64,000 nucleotides of DNA. Origin: Lachnospiraceae bacterium (GTDB lineage Bacteria; Bacillota; Clostridia; Lachnospirales; Lachnospiraceae). The notes beneath the pieces were generated by a model. That model did not search any database and was not told the origin of the DNA. It worked only from the letters and a program-made list of their open reading frames with translations. Below, one piece after another: positions 8,025-17,015 of this stretch (position 1 is its first letter; every line of letters begins with the position of its first letter). The stretch covers positions 57,391-121,390 of the forward strand of contig SVFK01000007.1 in assembly GCA_015056915.1 (NCBI GenBank), given 5' to 3'. A program made the position numbers and the translations under genes.

Positions 8025-9458
8025 ATGGCAGATAAGAAAATGGTTGAAGCAATTACTTCTATGGACGTGGATTTCGCCCAGTGGTACACAGATGTTGTAA
8101 AGAAGGCAGAGCTGATAGATTACACCAGCGTAAAGGGTTGTATGGTTATCAAGCCTGCAGGTTATGCAATCTGGGAGCTGATTCAGCAACATCTGGATGC
8201 AAGATTTAAGGAAACAGGTGTGGAGAATGTGTATTTGCCCATGTTTATCCCGGAATCTCTGTTGCAGAAGGAAAAGGATCATGTTGAGGGCTTTGCGCCT
8301 GAGGTGGCATGGGTTACTCATGGCGGACTAAATCCGTTGCAGGAGAGACTTTGTGTACGTCCTACTTCAGAGACTTTATTCTGTGATTTTTATAAAAATG
8401 ATATTCAGTCCTACAGAGATTTGCCTAAGGTATATAATCAGTGGTGTTCGGTTGTTCGTTGGGAGAAGGAGACCAGACCTTTCCTGCGTTCCAGAGAATT
8501 CTTATGGCAGGAAGGACATACAGCTCATGCTACGGCGGAGGATGCTGAGGCAAGAACCATTCAGATGTTAAATGTATATGCAGATTTTCTTGAAGAGGTA
8601 CTGGCAATTCCTGTAGTTAAGGGTCAGAAGACCGATAAGGAGAAATTTGCCGGTGCAGTAGCGACATATACAATTGAAGCGCTGATGCATGATGGTAAGG
8701 CATTGCAGTCCGGTACCAGTCACAACTTTGGCGACGGCTTTGCTAAGGCCTTCGGTATTCAGTTTGCCGATAAAGATAATACATTAAAATATGTGCATCA
8801 GACCTCATGGGGTATGACTACCCGCTTGATTGGAGCAATCATCATGGTACACGGAGACAATGAAGGTCTGGTACTTCCTCCTAAGGTGGCACCGGTACAG
8901 GTATGTATTATTCCGATTCAGCAGAAGAAGGAAGGTGTGTTGGATAAGGCATATGAGCTTCGTGACAGATTGAAGGGTAATTTCCGCGTGAAGGTGGACG
9001 ATACAGATAAGAGTCCCGGCTGGAAATTCTCAGAGGCAGAGATGAGAGGTTATTCTATTCGTGTGGAAATCGGTCCCAAGGATATGGAAGCAGGCAAATG
9101 TGTAATCTGCCGTCGTGACACCAGAGAGAAAATTGAGGTAGCATTGGATGAGCTTGAGAGCAAGGTTGCTGAGGTGCTTGATACCATGCAGAAGGAAATG
9201 CTGGAAAGAGCACGTGCCCACAGAGAGGAACACACCTATACAGCAACCAATATGGAAGAATTCCAGGATATTTTTAATAATAAAACCGGTTTTGTAAAAG
9301 CGATGTGGTGTGGTTGTCAGGAATGTGAGGATCAAATCAAAGAGAAGCTCAGCGTAACCAGCCGTTGCATGCCTTTTGAGCAGGAGGACATTGCCGCTGA
9401 TTGTGTATGTTGCGGAAAGCCTGCTAAGAAGATGGTATATTGGGGCAGAGCATACTAA
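8025..9458 (+). CDS. proS: Prolyl-tRNA synthetase (archaeal/eukaryote-type)
   Basis: 477 residues; charges tRNA-Pro with proline. A class II core carries the motif 2 region [24 protein letters not shown] and motif 3 near [16 protein letters not shown]. An anticodon-binding domain follows, with [14 protein letters not shown]. The zinc-type C-terminal domain has CGCQEC and CVCCGK and ends in Tyr. The length and the absence of the YbaK-type editing insertion mark the short type found in archaea, eukaryotes and many Clostridia. AAAGGAG precedes ATG 8025. The T-box upstream gives amino-acid-responsive control. Confidence 0.96.
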   Translation: MADKKMVEAITSMDVDFAQWYTDVVKKAELIDYTSVKGCMVIKPAGYAIWELIQQHLDARFKETGVENVYLPMFIPESLLQKEKDHVEGFAPEVAWVTHGGLNPLQERLCVRPTSETLFCDFYKNDIQSYRDLPKVYNQWCSVVRWEKETRPFLRSREFLWQEGHTAHATAEDAEARTIQMLNVYADFLEEVLAIPVVKGQKTDKEKFAGAVATYTIEALMHDGKALQSGTSHNFGDGFAKAFGIQFADKDNTLKYVHQTSWGMTTRLIGAIIMVHGDNEGLVLPPKVAPVQVCIIPIQQKKEGVLDKAYELRDRLKGNFRVKVDDTDKSPGWKFSEAEMRGYSIRVEIGPKDMEAGKCVICRRDTREKIEVALDELESKVAEVLDTMQKEMLERARAHREEHTYTATNMEEFQDIFNNKTGFVKAMWCGCQECEDQIKEKLSVTSRCMPFEQEDIAADCVCCGKPAKKMVYWGRAY

Positions 9459-9468
9459 GAGGAAAAAG

Positions 9469-9509
9469 AACAACTAGGCCGATAATGGATATCGGTTTAG
9501 TTGTTTTTT
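9469..9509 (+). terminator. Rho-independent terminator after proS
   Basis: AACAACTAGGCCGATA at 9469-9484 pairs with TATCGGTTTAGTTGTT at 9490-9505 and runs into TTTT. It closes the proS unit. Confidence 0.88.
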
Positions 9510-9545
9510 GTATTTTCCGTTTATTTATGAAAAGAGGAGAAGGAT

Positions 9546-10391
9546 ATGATTCATCAAGTTTACACAATACAGGTAAAGGGTTCTCTTCCCGATGCAAGAT
9601 TAATTACATATATTCAGGAATATACGGATGCATTGGCAATTAACAAACGCCCGCTGATTTTACTATGTCCGGGGGGTGGATATTCCCGAACCTCAGACAG
9701 AGAAGCAGAGAGTATGGCATTACAGTTTCTTGCCATGGGATACCATGCGGCAATACTGCGCTATTCCTGCGCACCGGCAACCTTCCCCACAGCACTTATG
9801 GAGCTGGCTACATCTATGAAGCTGATACGTGACAATGCGGAAGAATGGCATGTGCATGCAGATAAAATAATTGTACAGGGCTGCTCAGCAGGAGGACATC
9901 TGGCTGCATCTTTAGGAATGTTCTGGGATGAGGATTTTCTCGCAGAAGGAATCGGAGTGGAGGATCATAGGCTTCTTCGCCCCGATGGTATGATTTTGTG
10001 TTATCCGGTTATTACCTCCGGAGAGTATGCTCATAGAGGTTCATTTGAAAATCTGTTGGGATGTGCAGAGGGGACAAGTGAATATGCGAATCAAAAGGAA
10101 CTGTTGGAAAAGGTTTCTCTGGAAAAGCAGGTAAGCAGCAAGACCCCTAAGACATTTATCTGGCATACCTTTGAGGATCAGTCTGTACCGGTGGAAAATT
10201 CCTTATTACTGGTAAGTGCGCTGAGAAAGCAGGGTGTCTCTACGGAATTCCACATGTATCCCAAGGGAGGACATGGTCTTGCTCTGGCGAATCAATTGAC
10301 TGCCACCGCAGACGGAGGAGCTATACAAGAGGAATGTACTTCCTGGATTGAATTGGCACACACCTGGGTAGAAAGTATATTTGGAGAATAA
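9546..10391 (+). CDS. Alpha/beta hydrolase, esterase-like
   Basis: 281 residues. An oxyanion loop PGGGY sits near residue 41, the nucleophile motif GCSAGG near 118, an acid loop EDQSVP near 217 and a catalytic His in GGHGLA near 246. This order fits BD-FAE/acetyl-esterase-like serine hydrolases; the natural ester is unknown. There is no signal peptide, so it is cytoplasmic. GAGGAGAAGG precedes ATG 9546. A second, different hydrolase begins on the next base after its stop, so the two are translationally coupled. Confidence 0.85.
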   Translation: MIHQVYTIQVKGSLPDARLITYIQEYTDALAINKRPLILLCPGGGYSRTSDREAESMALQFLAMGYHAAILRYSCAPATFPTALMELATSMKLIRDNAEEWHVHADKIIVQGCSAGGHLAASLGMFWDEDFLAEGIGVEDHRLLRPDGMILCYPVITSGEYAHRGSFENLLGCAEGTSEYANQKELLEKVSLEKQVSSKTPKTFIWHTFEDQSVPVENSLLLVSALRKQGVSTEFHMYPKGGHGLALANQLTATADGGAIQEECTSWIELAHTWVESIFGE

Positions 10392-11543
10392 ATGCAAAAC
10401 AGGAGAGAACCGAGAATGAGAAATGTGAGAGGAAATAGCGGCGAAAAGCCTCAAATAATAGAAATTCCCCGATTCTACGGAAGTCTGCAGGGAATGCTGC
10501 GCAAATTTGATAAATATGCCGGACAGGATGCTTTCAAGGGACATACCAGAGAAGAATTTGAGTGTTGGAGAAAAGAGTCCAGAGCAACCATTAAGGAGCT
10601 GCTCGGGTGGAAATACATGGAGACCTGTTCGTTAAATCCTGTGATTGAAGAACGGATTACCTTGGATAATGGTATCGTTCGGGAGAAGGTGATTATTCAG
10701 GTGGAGCCGGATACTTTTATGCCCATGTATATTTTGATTCCGCCTCATGAGAGTACACAAAAACAGGAGTGCTTTATTGCATTACCCGGTCATCAGGGGG
10801 GCGGTAAATATAGTGTTGCAGGCTGTTATGACATTCCTGCGGTGATGAAGAAAATAGAGTTTTTCAACTATGATTATGGTATGCAGTTAGCCAAAAGAGG
10901 CTATGTTGCTGTCTGTCCGGATTGTCGCGGATTTGGAGAACGCAGGGATGAAGCATTACAAAGAAATGGAGATGAAAAGGCTTTTTTGACAAGCACATGT
11001 TTTCATTTGTCCCATATGGCTGAGGCCTTGGGGGAAACCGTTGCAGGTATGTGTACCTGGGATGCTGCGCGATTAATTGATTATATTTATGAAAGAAATG
11101 AGTGGAATTTGGATAACCTGGGAGTAGTAGGCTTTTCCGGCGGAGGTATGCAGGCTATGTGGCTGGCATCCTTAGACGAGCGTGTAAGACAGGTGATTAT
11201 CAGCGGATATTTCTATGGTTACAAGGATTCCCTGCTCATATTAAACGGTAACTGTAATTGTAATTATGTCCCTCATCTGTGGGAGCATTTTGACATGGGA
11301 GATATTGTGTCACTGATTGCGCCCAGACCGCTTGCAATACAATCCTGCAGGGAGGATCATCTAAATGGTCCCAGAGGGCTTGACAATGTACTGGAGCAGC
11401 TGGAAACGGTACAGGCGGCTTATCGACTATGTGAAGCAGAGGAGCATCTGCTTCATGATGTACGGGAAGGCGGTCATTGCTGGCATGAGGAGGTGCTGGA
11501 TAAAGCACTACCCATGTTTGGTCATAATATTACGGGCAGATAA
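10392..11543 (+). CDS. Alpha/beta hydrolase, acetyl-xylan-esterase/dienelactone-hydrolase-like
   Basis: 383 residues if started at ATG 10392, which follows the previous stop directly. ATG 10416 has a better placed AGGAGA and may be the true start. Motifs are LPGHQGGGKYS near 130, VCPDCRGFGERRDE near 175 and the nucleophile GFSGGGMQ near 245. A late His in EGGHCWHEE completes a plausible triad. Residues 1-110 form a lid-like N-terminal region, as in the large Abhydrolase_7 type enzymes. Substrate unknown; with the preceding esterase it may deacetylate imported glycans or xenobiotics (inference). Confidence 0.78.
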   Translation: MQNRREPRMRNVRGNSGEKPQIIEIPRFYGSLQGMLRKFDKYAGQDAFKGHTREEFECWRKESRATIKELLGWKYMETCSLNPVIEERITLDNGIVREKVIIQVEPDTFMPMYILIPPHESTQKQECFIALPGHQGGGKYSVAGCYDIPAVMKKIEFFNYDYGMQLAKRGYVAVCPDCRGFGERRDEALQRNGDEKAFLTSTCFHLSHMAEALGETVAGMCTWDAARLIDYIYERNEWNLDNLGVVGFSGGGMQAMWLASLDERVRQVIISGYFYGYKDSLLILNGNCNCNYVPHLWEHFDMGDIVSLIAPRPLAIQSCREDHLNGPRGLDNVLEQLETVQAAYRLCEAEEHLLHDVREGGHCWHEEVLDKALPMFGHNITGR

Positions 11544-11584
11544 GTACAATTATAGGATAAGGGTAGAAATGGAATAGAGATGGA

Positions 11585-12937
11585 ATGGCAAGAGTTAAGT
11601 TGTCCCGAGTAGATTTGATTAATGGAAGCATAGGCAGTTCTCTGTTTCTATTTGCACTTCCTATGCTCATCGGTAATTTGTTTCAACAATTATATAATAT
11701 GGCAGATTCCATTATTGTAGGGCGTTTTGTGGGAGAGAATGCTTTGGCAGCAGTGGGCGCATCCTATGCATTGACGACTGTATTTATATCTGTTGCCATA
11801 GGAGGCTCCATCGGAGCTTCTGTACTTACCAGCCGTTTTCTTGGTGCAGAAGATTATGGGAATCTGCACCTTTCAATCAATACGGCCCTTTGCTTTTTCG
11901 TGGCATTCAGTATCGTTTTGGGTGTCCTGGGCTTCTTGTTTAGTCCCCATATTTTAGAGGCATTAAATACGCCTGAGGCGATTCGTCCGCAGGCAATCGA
12001 ATATCTCAGAATCTATTTTGCAGGACTTCCCTTTCTGTTTATGTACAATGTTATTGCTGCGATTTTTAATGCCTTGGGGCGTTCCCGGATTCCCTTGTAT
12101 TTTCTTATATTTTCCTCCGTGCTGAATGTGGTGCTGGACCTATTTATGGTAACGGTTTTGCAAATGGGGGTTGCAGGTGTTGCTATTGCGACAGTGTTGG
12201 CGCAGGGACTTTCAGCAGTATTATCCTTTGTAGTACTTCGACGATTGATAAAGGTTTATCCCGGCGTAAAGGGAGTGCCTCTTTTTAATAGAAAGTATTT
12301 GGCGAAAATGTTGCGGGTTGCGATACCTTCTACGCTGCAGCAATCCATTGTATCCATCGGTATGATGCTGGTGCAGTCTGTAGTCAATGGCTTCGGAGAA
12401 GCTGCATTGGCCGGGTTTTCTGCAGGAATGCGAATAGAGAGTATCTGCGTAGTGCCACTGTCTGCCATGGGAAATGCAGTGTCTACCTTTGTGGCACAGA
12501 ATATTGGTGCCAGAAAATGGGAACGGGTAGCAAAGGGCTACTATGCAAGCTATGGCTTTCTGCTTGCTTTTGCATTCGTGATTTTGATTGTATTAGAGTT
12601 CTTCAATGAGTCGATTATTGAAAGCTTTCTTCCTCAGGAAAGCTCTGCGGAGGCATTGCAGACAGGTGTGGCGTACTTGCGGTTTATGGGCTTTTTCTTT
12701 ATCCTGCTGGGATTAAAAATGGCTACGGATGGAGTGCTTCGCGGGGCAGGAGATATGTCCGTTTTTACTCTGGCTAATTTGCTAAATCTTACCATACGCG
12801 TGCTGTTTTCTTACGGATTTGCGCCAATTATAGGAATACAGGCAGTGTGGATTGCAGTTCCGGTAGGCTGGGCAGTAAACTATTTGGTATCTTTGGTAAG
12901 GTATTGTACGGGTAAGTGGAAAAGGATTGAAATATAG
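11585..12937 (+). CDS. MATE family efflux transporter
   Basis: 450 residues with about 12 membrane helices. The N-terminal half holds PMLIGNLFQQLYNMADSII and the following GALAAVGAS-like region (here NALAAVGAS), typical of MATE proteins. The second half repeats the pattern at AIPSTLQQSI. MATE proteins exchange Na+ or H+ for cationic drugs or metabolites; the substrate cannot be predicted. It starts 41 nt after the hydrolase and may be in the same transcript. Confidence 0.92.
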   Translation: MARVKLSRVDLINGSIGSSLFLFALPMLIGNLFQQLYNMADSIIVGRFVGENALAAVGASYALTTVFISVAIGGSIGASVLTSRFLGAEDYGNLHLSINTALCFFVAFSIVLGVLGFLFSPHILEALNTPEAIRPQAIEYLRIYFAGLPFLFMYNVIAAIFNALGRSRIPLYFLIFSSVLNVVLDLFMVTVLQMGVAGVAIATVLAQGLSAVLSFVVLRRLIKVYPGVKGVPLFNRKYLAKMLRVAIPSTLQQSIVSIGMMLVQSVVNGFGEAALAGFSAGMRIESICVVPLSAMGNAVSTFVAQNIGARKWERVAKGYYASYGFLLAFAFVILIVLEFFNESIIESFLPQESSAEALQTGVAYLRFMGFFFILLGLKMATDGVLRGAGDMSVFTLANLLNLTIRVLFSYGFAPIIGIQAVWIAVPVGWAVNYLVSLVRYCTGKWKRIEI

Positions 12938-13000
12938 CACATTTATGGTACACTAAAAGGGTAGCGATAAAAACACAAAATCGTGTTTGAGGATGAACGG

Positions 13001-13969
13001 ATGAATTATATTGTTTTAGATTTAGAGTGGAATCAGAGCAATACCGGTTTGGAGAAGGAAAGAGCAACACTTCCCTTTGAAATCATAGAGGTTGGCGCCA
13101 TTAAATTAGATGACACAGGTGTCATGATAAGCGAATTCAGTGAAATCGTGAAGCCACAGGTATATCGTGAAATGCATCATATTACCAGCAAGCTGATTCA
13201 TATGCAGATGCAGGAATTGGAGCGTGGAAGGGCCTTTGTGGATGTGATGCAGGAGTTTCTGGAATGGTGCGGAGAAGAGGACTATGTTTTCTGTACATGG
13301 GGTTCTTCGGACTTGACGGAATTGCAGAGGAATATGAAATTTCATAATATGACACCATTGTCAGAAGGGCCTATTTCTTTTTTAGATGCGCAGAAGCTCT
13401 TCAGTATTGCTTACGAGGACCGCAAGCTGCGCAGAACTCTGGAATATGCTATTGATTATTTGCGTATTGAGAAGGATATTCCTTTTCACAGAGCCTTCAG
13501 TGATGCCTATTACACAGCTAAGATTCTAAGTATTCTGATGGAAAAGCATTATGATGTCTTGAAGAATGTATCCTATGATGTCTTTGTACCGCCCCAGGAT
13601 AGAACGAGTGAAATCAAGGTGCAGTTTGACACATATACGAAATATATTTCCAGAGTTTTTGACAGTAAAGCGGAGGCTTTTGCGGACAAGGAGGTCATAT
13701 CCAGCAAATGTTATTTCTGCCATCGGAATTTACGCAAGAAGCTGAAATGGTTTTCCATAAACGGCAGACATTATTATTGTGTGGCATACTGCGAAAAGCA
13801 TGGCTTTTTGAAGGGTAAAATCAGAGTGCGGAAAACAGAAGACCAGAAGTATTTTGTAGTGAAAACTACAAAGTTTATTTCTGAGGAGGAGGTAAAAGAG
13901 ATAGTAGCCCGCAAAGAGCATGTAAAAGAAATGCGCAAAAGGCGCAGGCGTAAAAGAGACCATTCATAA
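13001..13969 (+). CDS. DnaQ-like 3'-5' exonuclease with C-terminal zinc-finger-like tail
   Basis: 322 residues from ATG 13001, which has GAGGATG in front; the GTG six codons upstream lacks a ribosome site. The DEDDh signature is visible as VLDLEWNQ (residues 4-11), a central Asp near WGSSDLTEL and a late HRAFSDAY with the catalytic His and Asp. Residues 230-265 hold CYFCHRN and YCVAYCEKHG, a likely metal-binding finger. The end is very basic. It could act on RNA or DNA; the KapD/ERI-like subtype suggests RNA, but this is inference. Confidence 0.82.
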   Translation: MNYIVLDLEWNQSNTGLEKERATLPFEIIEVGAIKLDDTGVMISEFSEIVKPQVYREMHHITSKLIHMQMQELERGRAFVDVMQEFLEWCGEEDYVFCTWGSSDLTELQRNMKFHNMTPLSEGPISFLDAQKLFSIAYEDRKLRRTLEYAIDYLRIEKDIPFHRAFSDAYYTAKILSILMEKHYDVLKNVSYDVFVPPQDRTSEIKVQFDTYTKYISRVFDSKAEAFADKEVISSKCYFCHRNLRKKLKWFSINGRHYYCVAYCEKHGFLKGKIRVRKTEDQKYFVVKTTKFISEEEVKEIVARKEHVKEMRKRRRRKRDHS

Positions 13970-13999
13970 GAGATAGAAGGCAGAGCCGTAAAATGTAAG

Positions 14000-14028
14000 C
14001 AGGGATTATGATTTAATCATAATCCCTG
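14000..14028. terminator. Bidirectional hairpin between exonuclease and carboxypeptidase genes
   Basis: A perfect 12-bp stem, CAGGGATTATGA at 14000-14011 with its complement at 14017-14028. It covers the stop codon of the minus-strand gene. Flanking T runs are short on both sides, so efficiency is uncertain. Confidence 0.6.
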
Positions 14029-15563
14029 TATTTATGCTGTCGCCTGTGACGTTGTCGTTGTTTTGCCCGTCTGATTTGTTCTTTTCGACGGTAACGAAGG
14101 GAATCATCACCGTACAGATAATGGTGTGGTCTTCTTCGGCGTTGTCTTTTCCAGGTGCGACGGGTGTTTCTTTGAGAAAACTGAAAATTCTTTAAGAAAG
14201 CACGTGCGAGGAATACGATAAAGATGATTACAATAACAATGACAATGCCTATCAGTATTTTTACAATATTGATAAAGATAAATGAGGGCTCTTCCTCCGT
14301 TGTATCCTCCGGCTGCGGTGTTTCCATAATACTTTCAAAAACGTAAGCATCCTCTTGTGTTACTGCCAGATCTACAGAAGCTGAACCGACATAGACATCC
14401 TGATAGGTATAGCTAATGATTGCTGCCTGATTCTCGTTTTGCGTATCGTAAGATATGGTGGAAACAGTATCCTCAAAGCTTGCGGTTTTCGGCAAAATAA
14501 TACTATCATCCTGATTCAGTGAGAGAATCGGCTTGGAGCTTCCAAAGATGTCGTTCTCGCTGTAAAAGGAGCCGGTATGGTCAATGTTATATTTGGTTTC
14601 TGTTTGCGACACATTAATCTTTTCAAAATTATTGAAACCATATTCAAATAAAGCGATGGTGTCTTCATAATGATAAGGGCTTTCATCCTTTAAGACTACA
14701 CAAATCAGCTTTATGCCATCCTTTTCGGCACAGGCCACAAGGGTACTTCTGGCGTCATCCGTATAGCCGGTTTTACAGCCGACCAAATATTCATAGGCAT
14801 ATTCACCACCGGGAATCAGCTCCATTTTGTTGACTTCCATTTTTTCGTGAGGCTGATATTCCGTAGGAAGAATATGCAGCATACGAGACAGTGTTATCTG
14901 ACACAAAGCCTCGTTAGCAAAAAAGGCTTTTCCTATCATAGCCAAATCGTAAGCAGTGGTATAGTGCTCCTCGTTGGGCAGACCGTTGGGATTGACAAAA
15001 TTGGAATTCAGGCAGCCCAATTCCTTGGCACGTGCATTCATAATGGCGCCAAAATCTTCCCAATCGCTACCGCAAATATGCTCAGCAACCGCAAGTGACA
15101 CCTCATTGGCAGAGCGAATCAGAATAGCGTTCAGACAGTCTTCCATGGTCAGTTTTTGACCTACATCAATAGCGATATGATTACTGCCTCTGTCGATGTC
15201 AAATACAGCATCCTGAGAAAATGTAACCCATTCGTCCAGACCACATTGCTCGGAGGCGATTAAGGTCGTCAGAATCTTGGTAGTACTGGCAGGATATTGC
15301 TTTTGATGAATATTCTTTTCATAGAGAATCGTACCGGTTTCGGCCTCCATCAAAATGGCCGATTCCGCAGCTACAACAGGACCGGTAGGCCAGTTTTCTA
15401 CCTCGTTGGATTGAATTGGCATTGCCTGATGAGCAGCAATACGCTCTTCCTTGGAGGGTTCTGCGTAAGCCGTAAGTATTTGAGAGAAGAACAAGCATCC
15501 GGCAGTCATACTGATTATGCTTCCGGAAAGTACTCTATATAAAAAACGCTTTTTAATATGCAT
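14013..15563 (-). CDS. D-alanyl-D-alanine carboxypeptidase (peptidase S11, DacF/PBP5-type)
   Basis: 516 residues from ATG at 15563, with AAAGG nine bases before; a TTG at 15572 falls inside that ribosome site. A signal peptide with Arg/Lys start ends near TAYAEP (residue 36). The active-site serine box is STTK (93-96), then SAN, then KTG in VGCKTGYT. It trims the terminal D-Ala of peptidoglycan stem peptides. After the S11 C-terminal beta domain comes a strong membrane helix (about 430-455), unlike the usual amphipathic anchor, then about 60 residues crowded with Arg, Lys and His. The tail should be cytoplasmic. Confidence 0.93.
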   Translation of the reverse strand: MHIKKRFLYRVLSGSIISMTAGCLFFSQILTAYAEPSKEERIAAHQAMPIQSNEVENWPTGPVVAAESAILMEAETGTILYEKNIHQKQYPASTTKILTTLIASEQCGLDEWVTFSQDAVFDIDRGSNHIAIDVGQKLTMEDCLNAILIRSANEVSLAVAEHICGSDWEDFGAIMNARAKELGCLNSNFVNPNGLPNEEHYTTAYDLAMIGKAFFANEALCQITLSRMLHILPTEYQPHEKMEVNKMELIPGGEYAYEYLVGCKTGYTDDARSTLVACAEKDGIKLICVVLKDESPYHYEDTIALFEYGFNNFEKINVSQTETKYNIDHTGSFYSENDIFGSSKPILSLNQDDSIILPKTASFEDTVSTISYDTQNENQAAIISYTYQDVYVGSASVDLAVTQEDAYVFESIMETPQPEDTTEEEPSFIFINIVKILIGIVIVIVIIFIVFLARAFLKNFQFSQRNTRRTWKRQRRRRPHHYLYGDDSLRYRRKEQIRRAKQRQRHRRQHKYRDYD

Positions 15564-15771
15564 GAAATACAACCTTTCTGCTTCAAAAAATCTTAAAGAC
15601 TAATTTGAATGAAGAATTACTATCCTATATCATACACTATTTTCAACAAAAACAATAGTAAAATTATGTATGTAAACAAGAAAAGTGTAAGATAAGTTAC
15701 AATTGACAAGAATCTGTAGATACAGTACATTGAAATATGAAAGACAAGAAAGAGCAGAGAGGCAAAGCTTT

Positions 15772-16416
15772 ATGAGATTGAGAAATATTACCGGCTCACG
15801 GGAAGTGATTGCAGATAGTCCATATGTAGTACAGGAGGCAATACTTGAACAGTGTCCGGGAACCTGGCATACAATATTTGGGAATAATCATCCTGTTCAT
15901 ATCGAAATCGGTATGGGAAAGGGTAAATTTATTCATGCTATGGCAAAAGAGCACCCTGAGATTAACTATGTTGGTATTGAGAAGTATTCCAGCGTGTTGC
16001 TTCGTGCCATTCAGAAAATGGAAGAGGAAGAATTACCTAATTTGAAATTTATCAGAATGGATGCTGAGGATATTGCAAAGGTGTTCGGCAAAGGTGAAGT
16101 GGATAAGATTTATTTGAACTTTTCCGATCCGTGGCCTAAGGACCGCCATGCAAAGCGCAGATTGCCATCCGGACAATTTTTGGCGCGATATGATGTCATC
16201 CTGAAGAAGGACGGATTCTTGGAATTCAAGACAGATAACCGTGATTTGTTTGATTTTGCTGTTGAGGAGCTGGAGCCTGCAGGATGGAAAGCAGAAGTCA
16301 TTTCCTATGACCTGCACGCAGATGAGAAGTTGATGGTGGGCAATATTATGACAGAGTATGAGGAAAAGTTTTCTTCTATGGGGAATCCTATCTGTAAGTA
16401 CATTATCTATAGATAG
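15772..16416 (+). CDS. trmB: tRNA (guanine-N7-)-methyltransferase
   Basis: 214 residues from ATG 15772, with AGAGAGG upstream; the frame is open further up, but only from a TTG without a site, and the family length fits. It methylates G46 of tRNA with SAM. IEIGMGKGKF is the SAM-binding loop, NYVGIEKY the next strand, and NFSDPWPKDRHAKRRL the hallmark catalytic stretch. LEFKTDNRDLFDF follows. It is a stand-alone gene between the divergent carboxypeptidase and thioredoxin. Confidence 0.96.
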   Translation: MRLRNITGSREVIADSPYVVQEAILEQCPGTWHTIFGNNHPVHIEIGMGKGKFIHAMAKEHPEINYVGIEKYSSVLLRAIQKMEEEELPNLKFIRMDAEDIAKVFGKGEVDKIYLNFSDPWPKDRHAKRRLPSGQFLARYDVILKKDGFLEFKTDNRDLFDFAVEELEPAGWKAEVISYDLHADEKLMVGNIMTEYEEKFSSMGNPICKYIIYR

Positions 16417-16555
16417 CAATAGGTGTCAGTAATTATTATCTGCAAGGTTACTGAGGAAAAAACAGGGAATTCCTGTATGAGCGGATGTGAAAATTATATA
16501 AGGATACAATAAATATAAAATCATGTGTATGGAATTACACAGAACGGAGGCAGCT

Positions 16556-16876
16556 ATGGAATACAAATTTACAACAGCTAATTTTGAGGAGGAAGTTTTA
16601 AATTCAGATGTCCCTGTGTTGGTAGACTTCTATGCGGATTGGTGTAATCCTTGTAAAATGATGGCACCGGTAGTTGAGAAGCTTGCTGAGGAATTGGCGG
16701 GAAGCTGTAAGGTCGGCAAATGCAATGTAGACGAAAACATGGCAGTTGCCCAGAAATACAGAGTGGTCAATATCCCGACCTTTATCGTGTTTAAGAGCGG
16801 TCAGCCCGTCAGCACCTTCCGTGGTGCCATGTCAGCGCAGGAGCTGCGTAGCAATGTGGAGGCGGCGATAAAATAA
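16556..16876 (+). CDS. trxA: Thioredoxin, WCNPC active site
   Basis: 106 residues from ATG 16556 with ACGGAGG upstream. Thioredoxin fold with [18 protein letters not shown], redox cysteines 30 and 33, and the cis-proline in NIPTF. It reduces protein disulfides, normally with thioredoxin reductase; no reductase gene is near. The active site reads WCNPC instead of the common WCGPC. The residue between the cysteines tunes redox potential in this family, so activity may differ, but the overall fold and length are standard. Confidence 0.93.
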   Translation: MEYKFTTANFEEEVLNSDVPVLVDFYADWCNPCKMMAPVVEKLAEELAGSCKVGKCNVDENMAVAQKYRVVNIPTFIVFKSGQPVSTFRGAMSAQELRSNVEAAIK

Positions 16877-16958
16877 CATGTCTATACACGCGATGTCAGG
16901 ATGCGGCAGAGCCACATGCCCGGAATCCTGGTAAACAGCATAGTTTTCTATAAATATC

Positions 16959-16990
16959 AAACACCACGGCATATGCCGTGGTGTTTTTAT
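16959..16990. terminator. Terminator hairpin between trxA and the chemoreceptor gene
   Basis: A near-perfect palindrome AAACACCACGGCA-TATGCC...GGTGTTT at 16959-16986 with TTTT after it on the plus strand. It ends trxA and could also serve the convergent minus-strand gene. Confidence 0.85.
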
Positions 16991-17015
16991 GTAATTTCGT
17001 ATGTCTGAAATCTGT

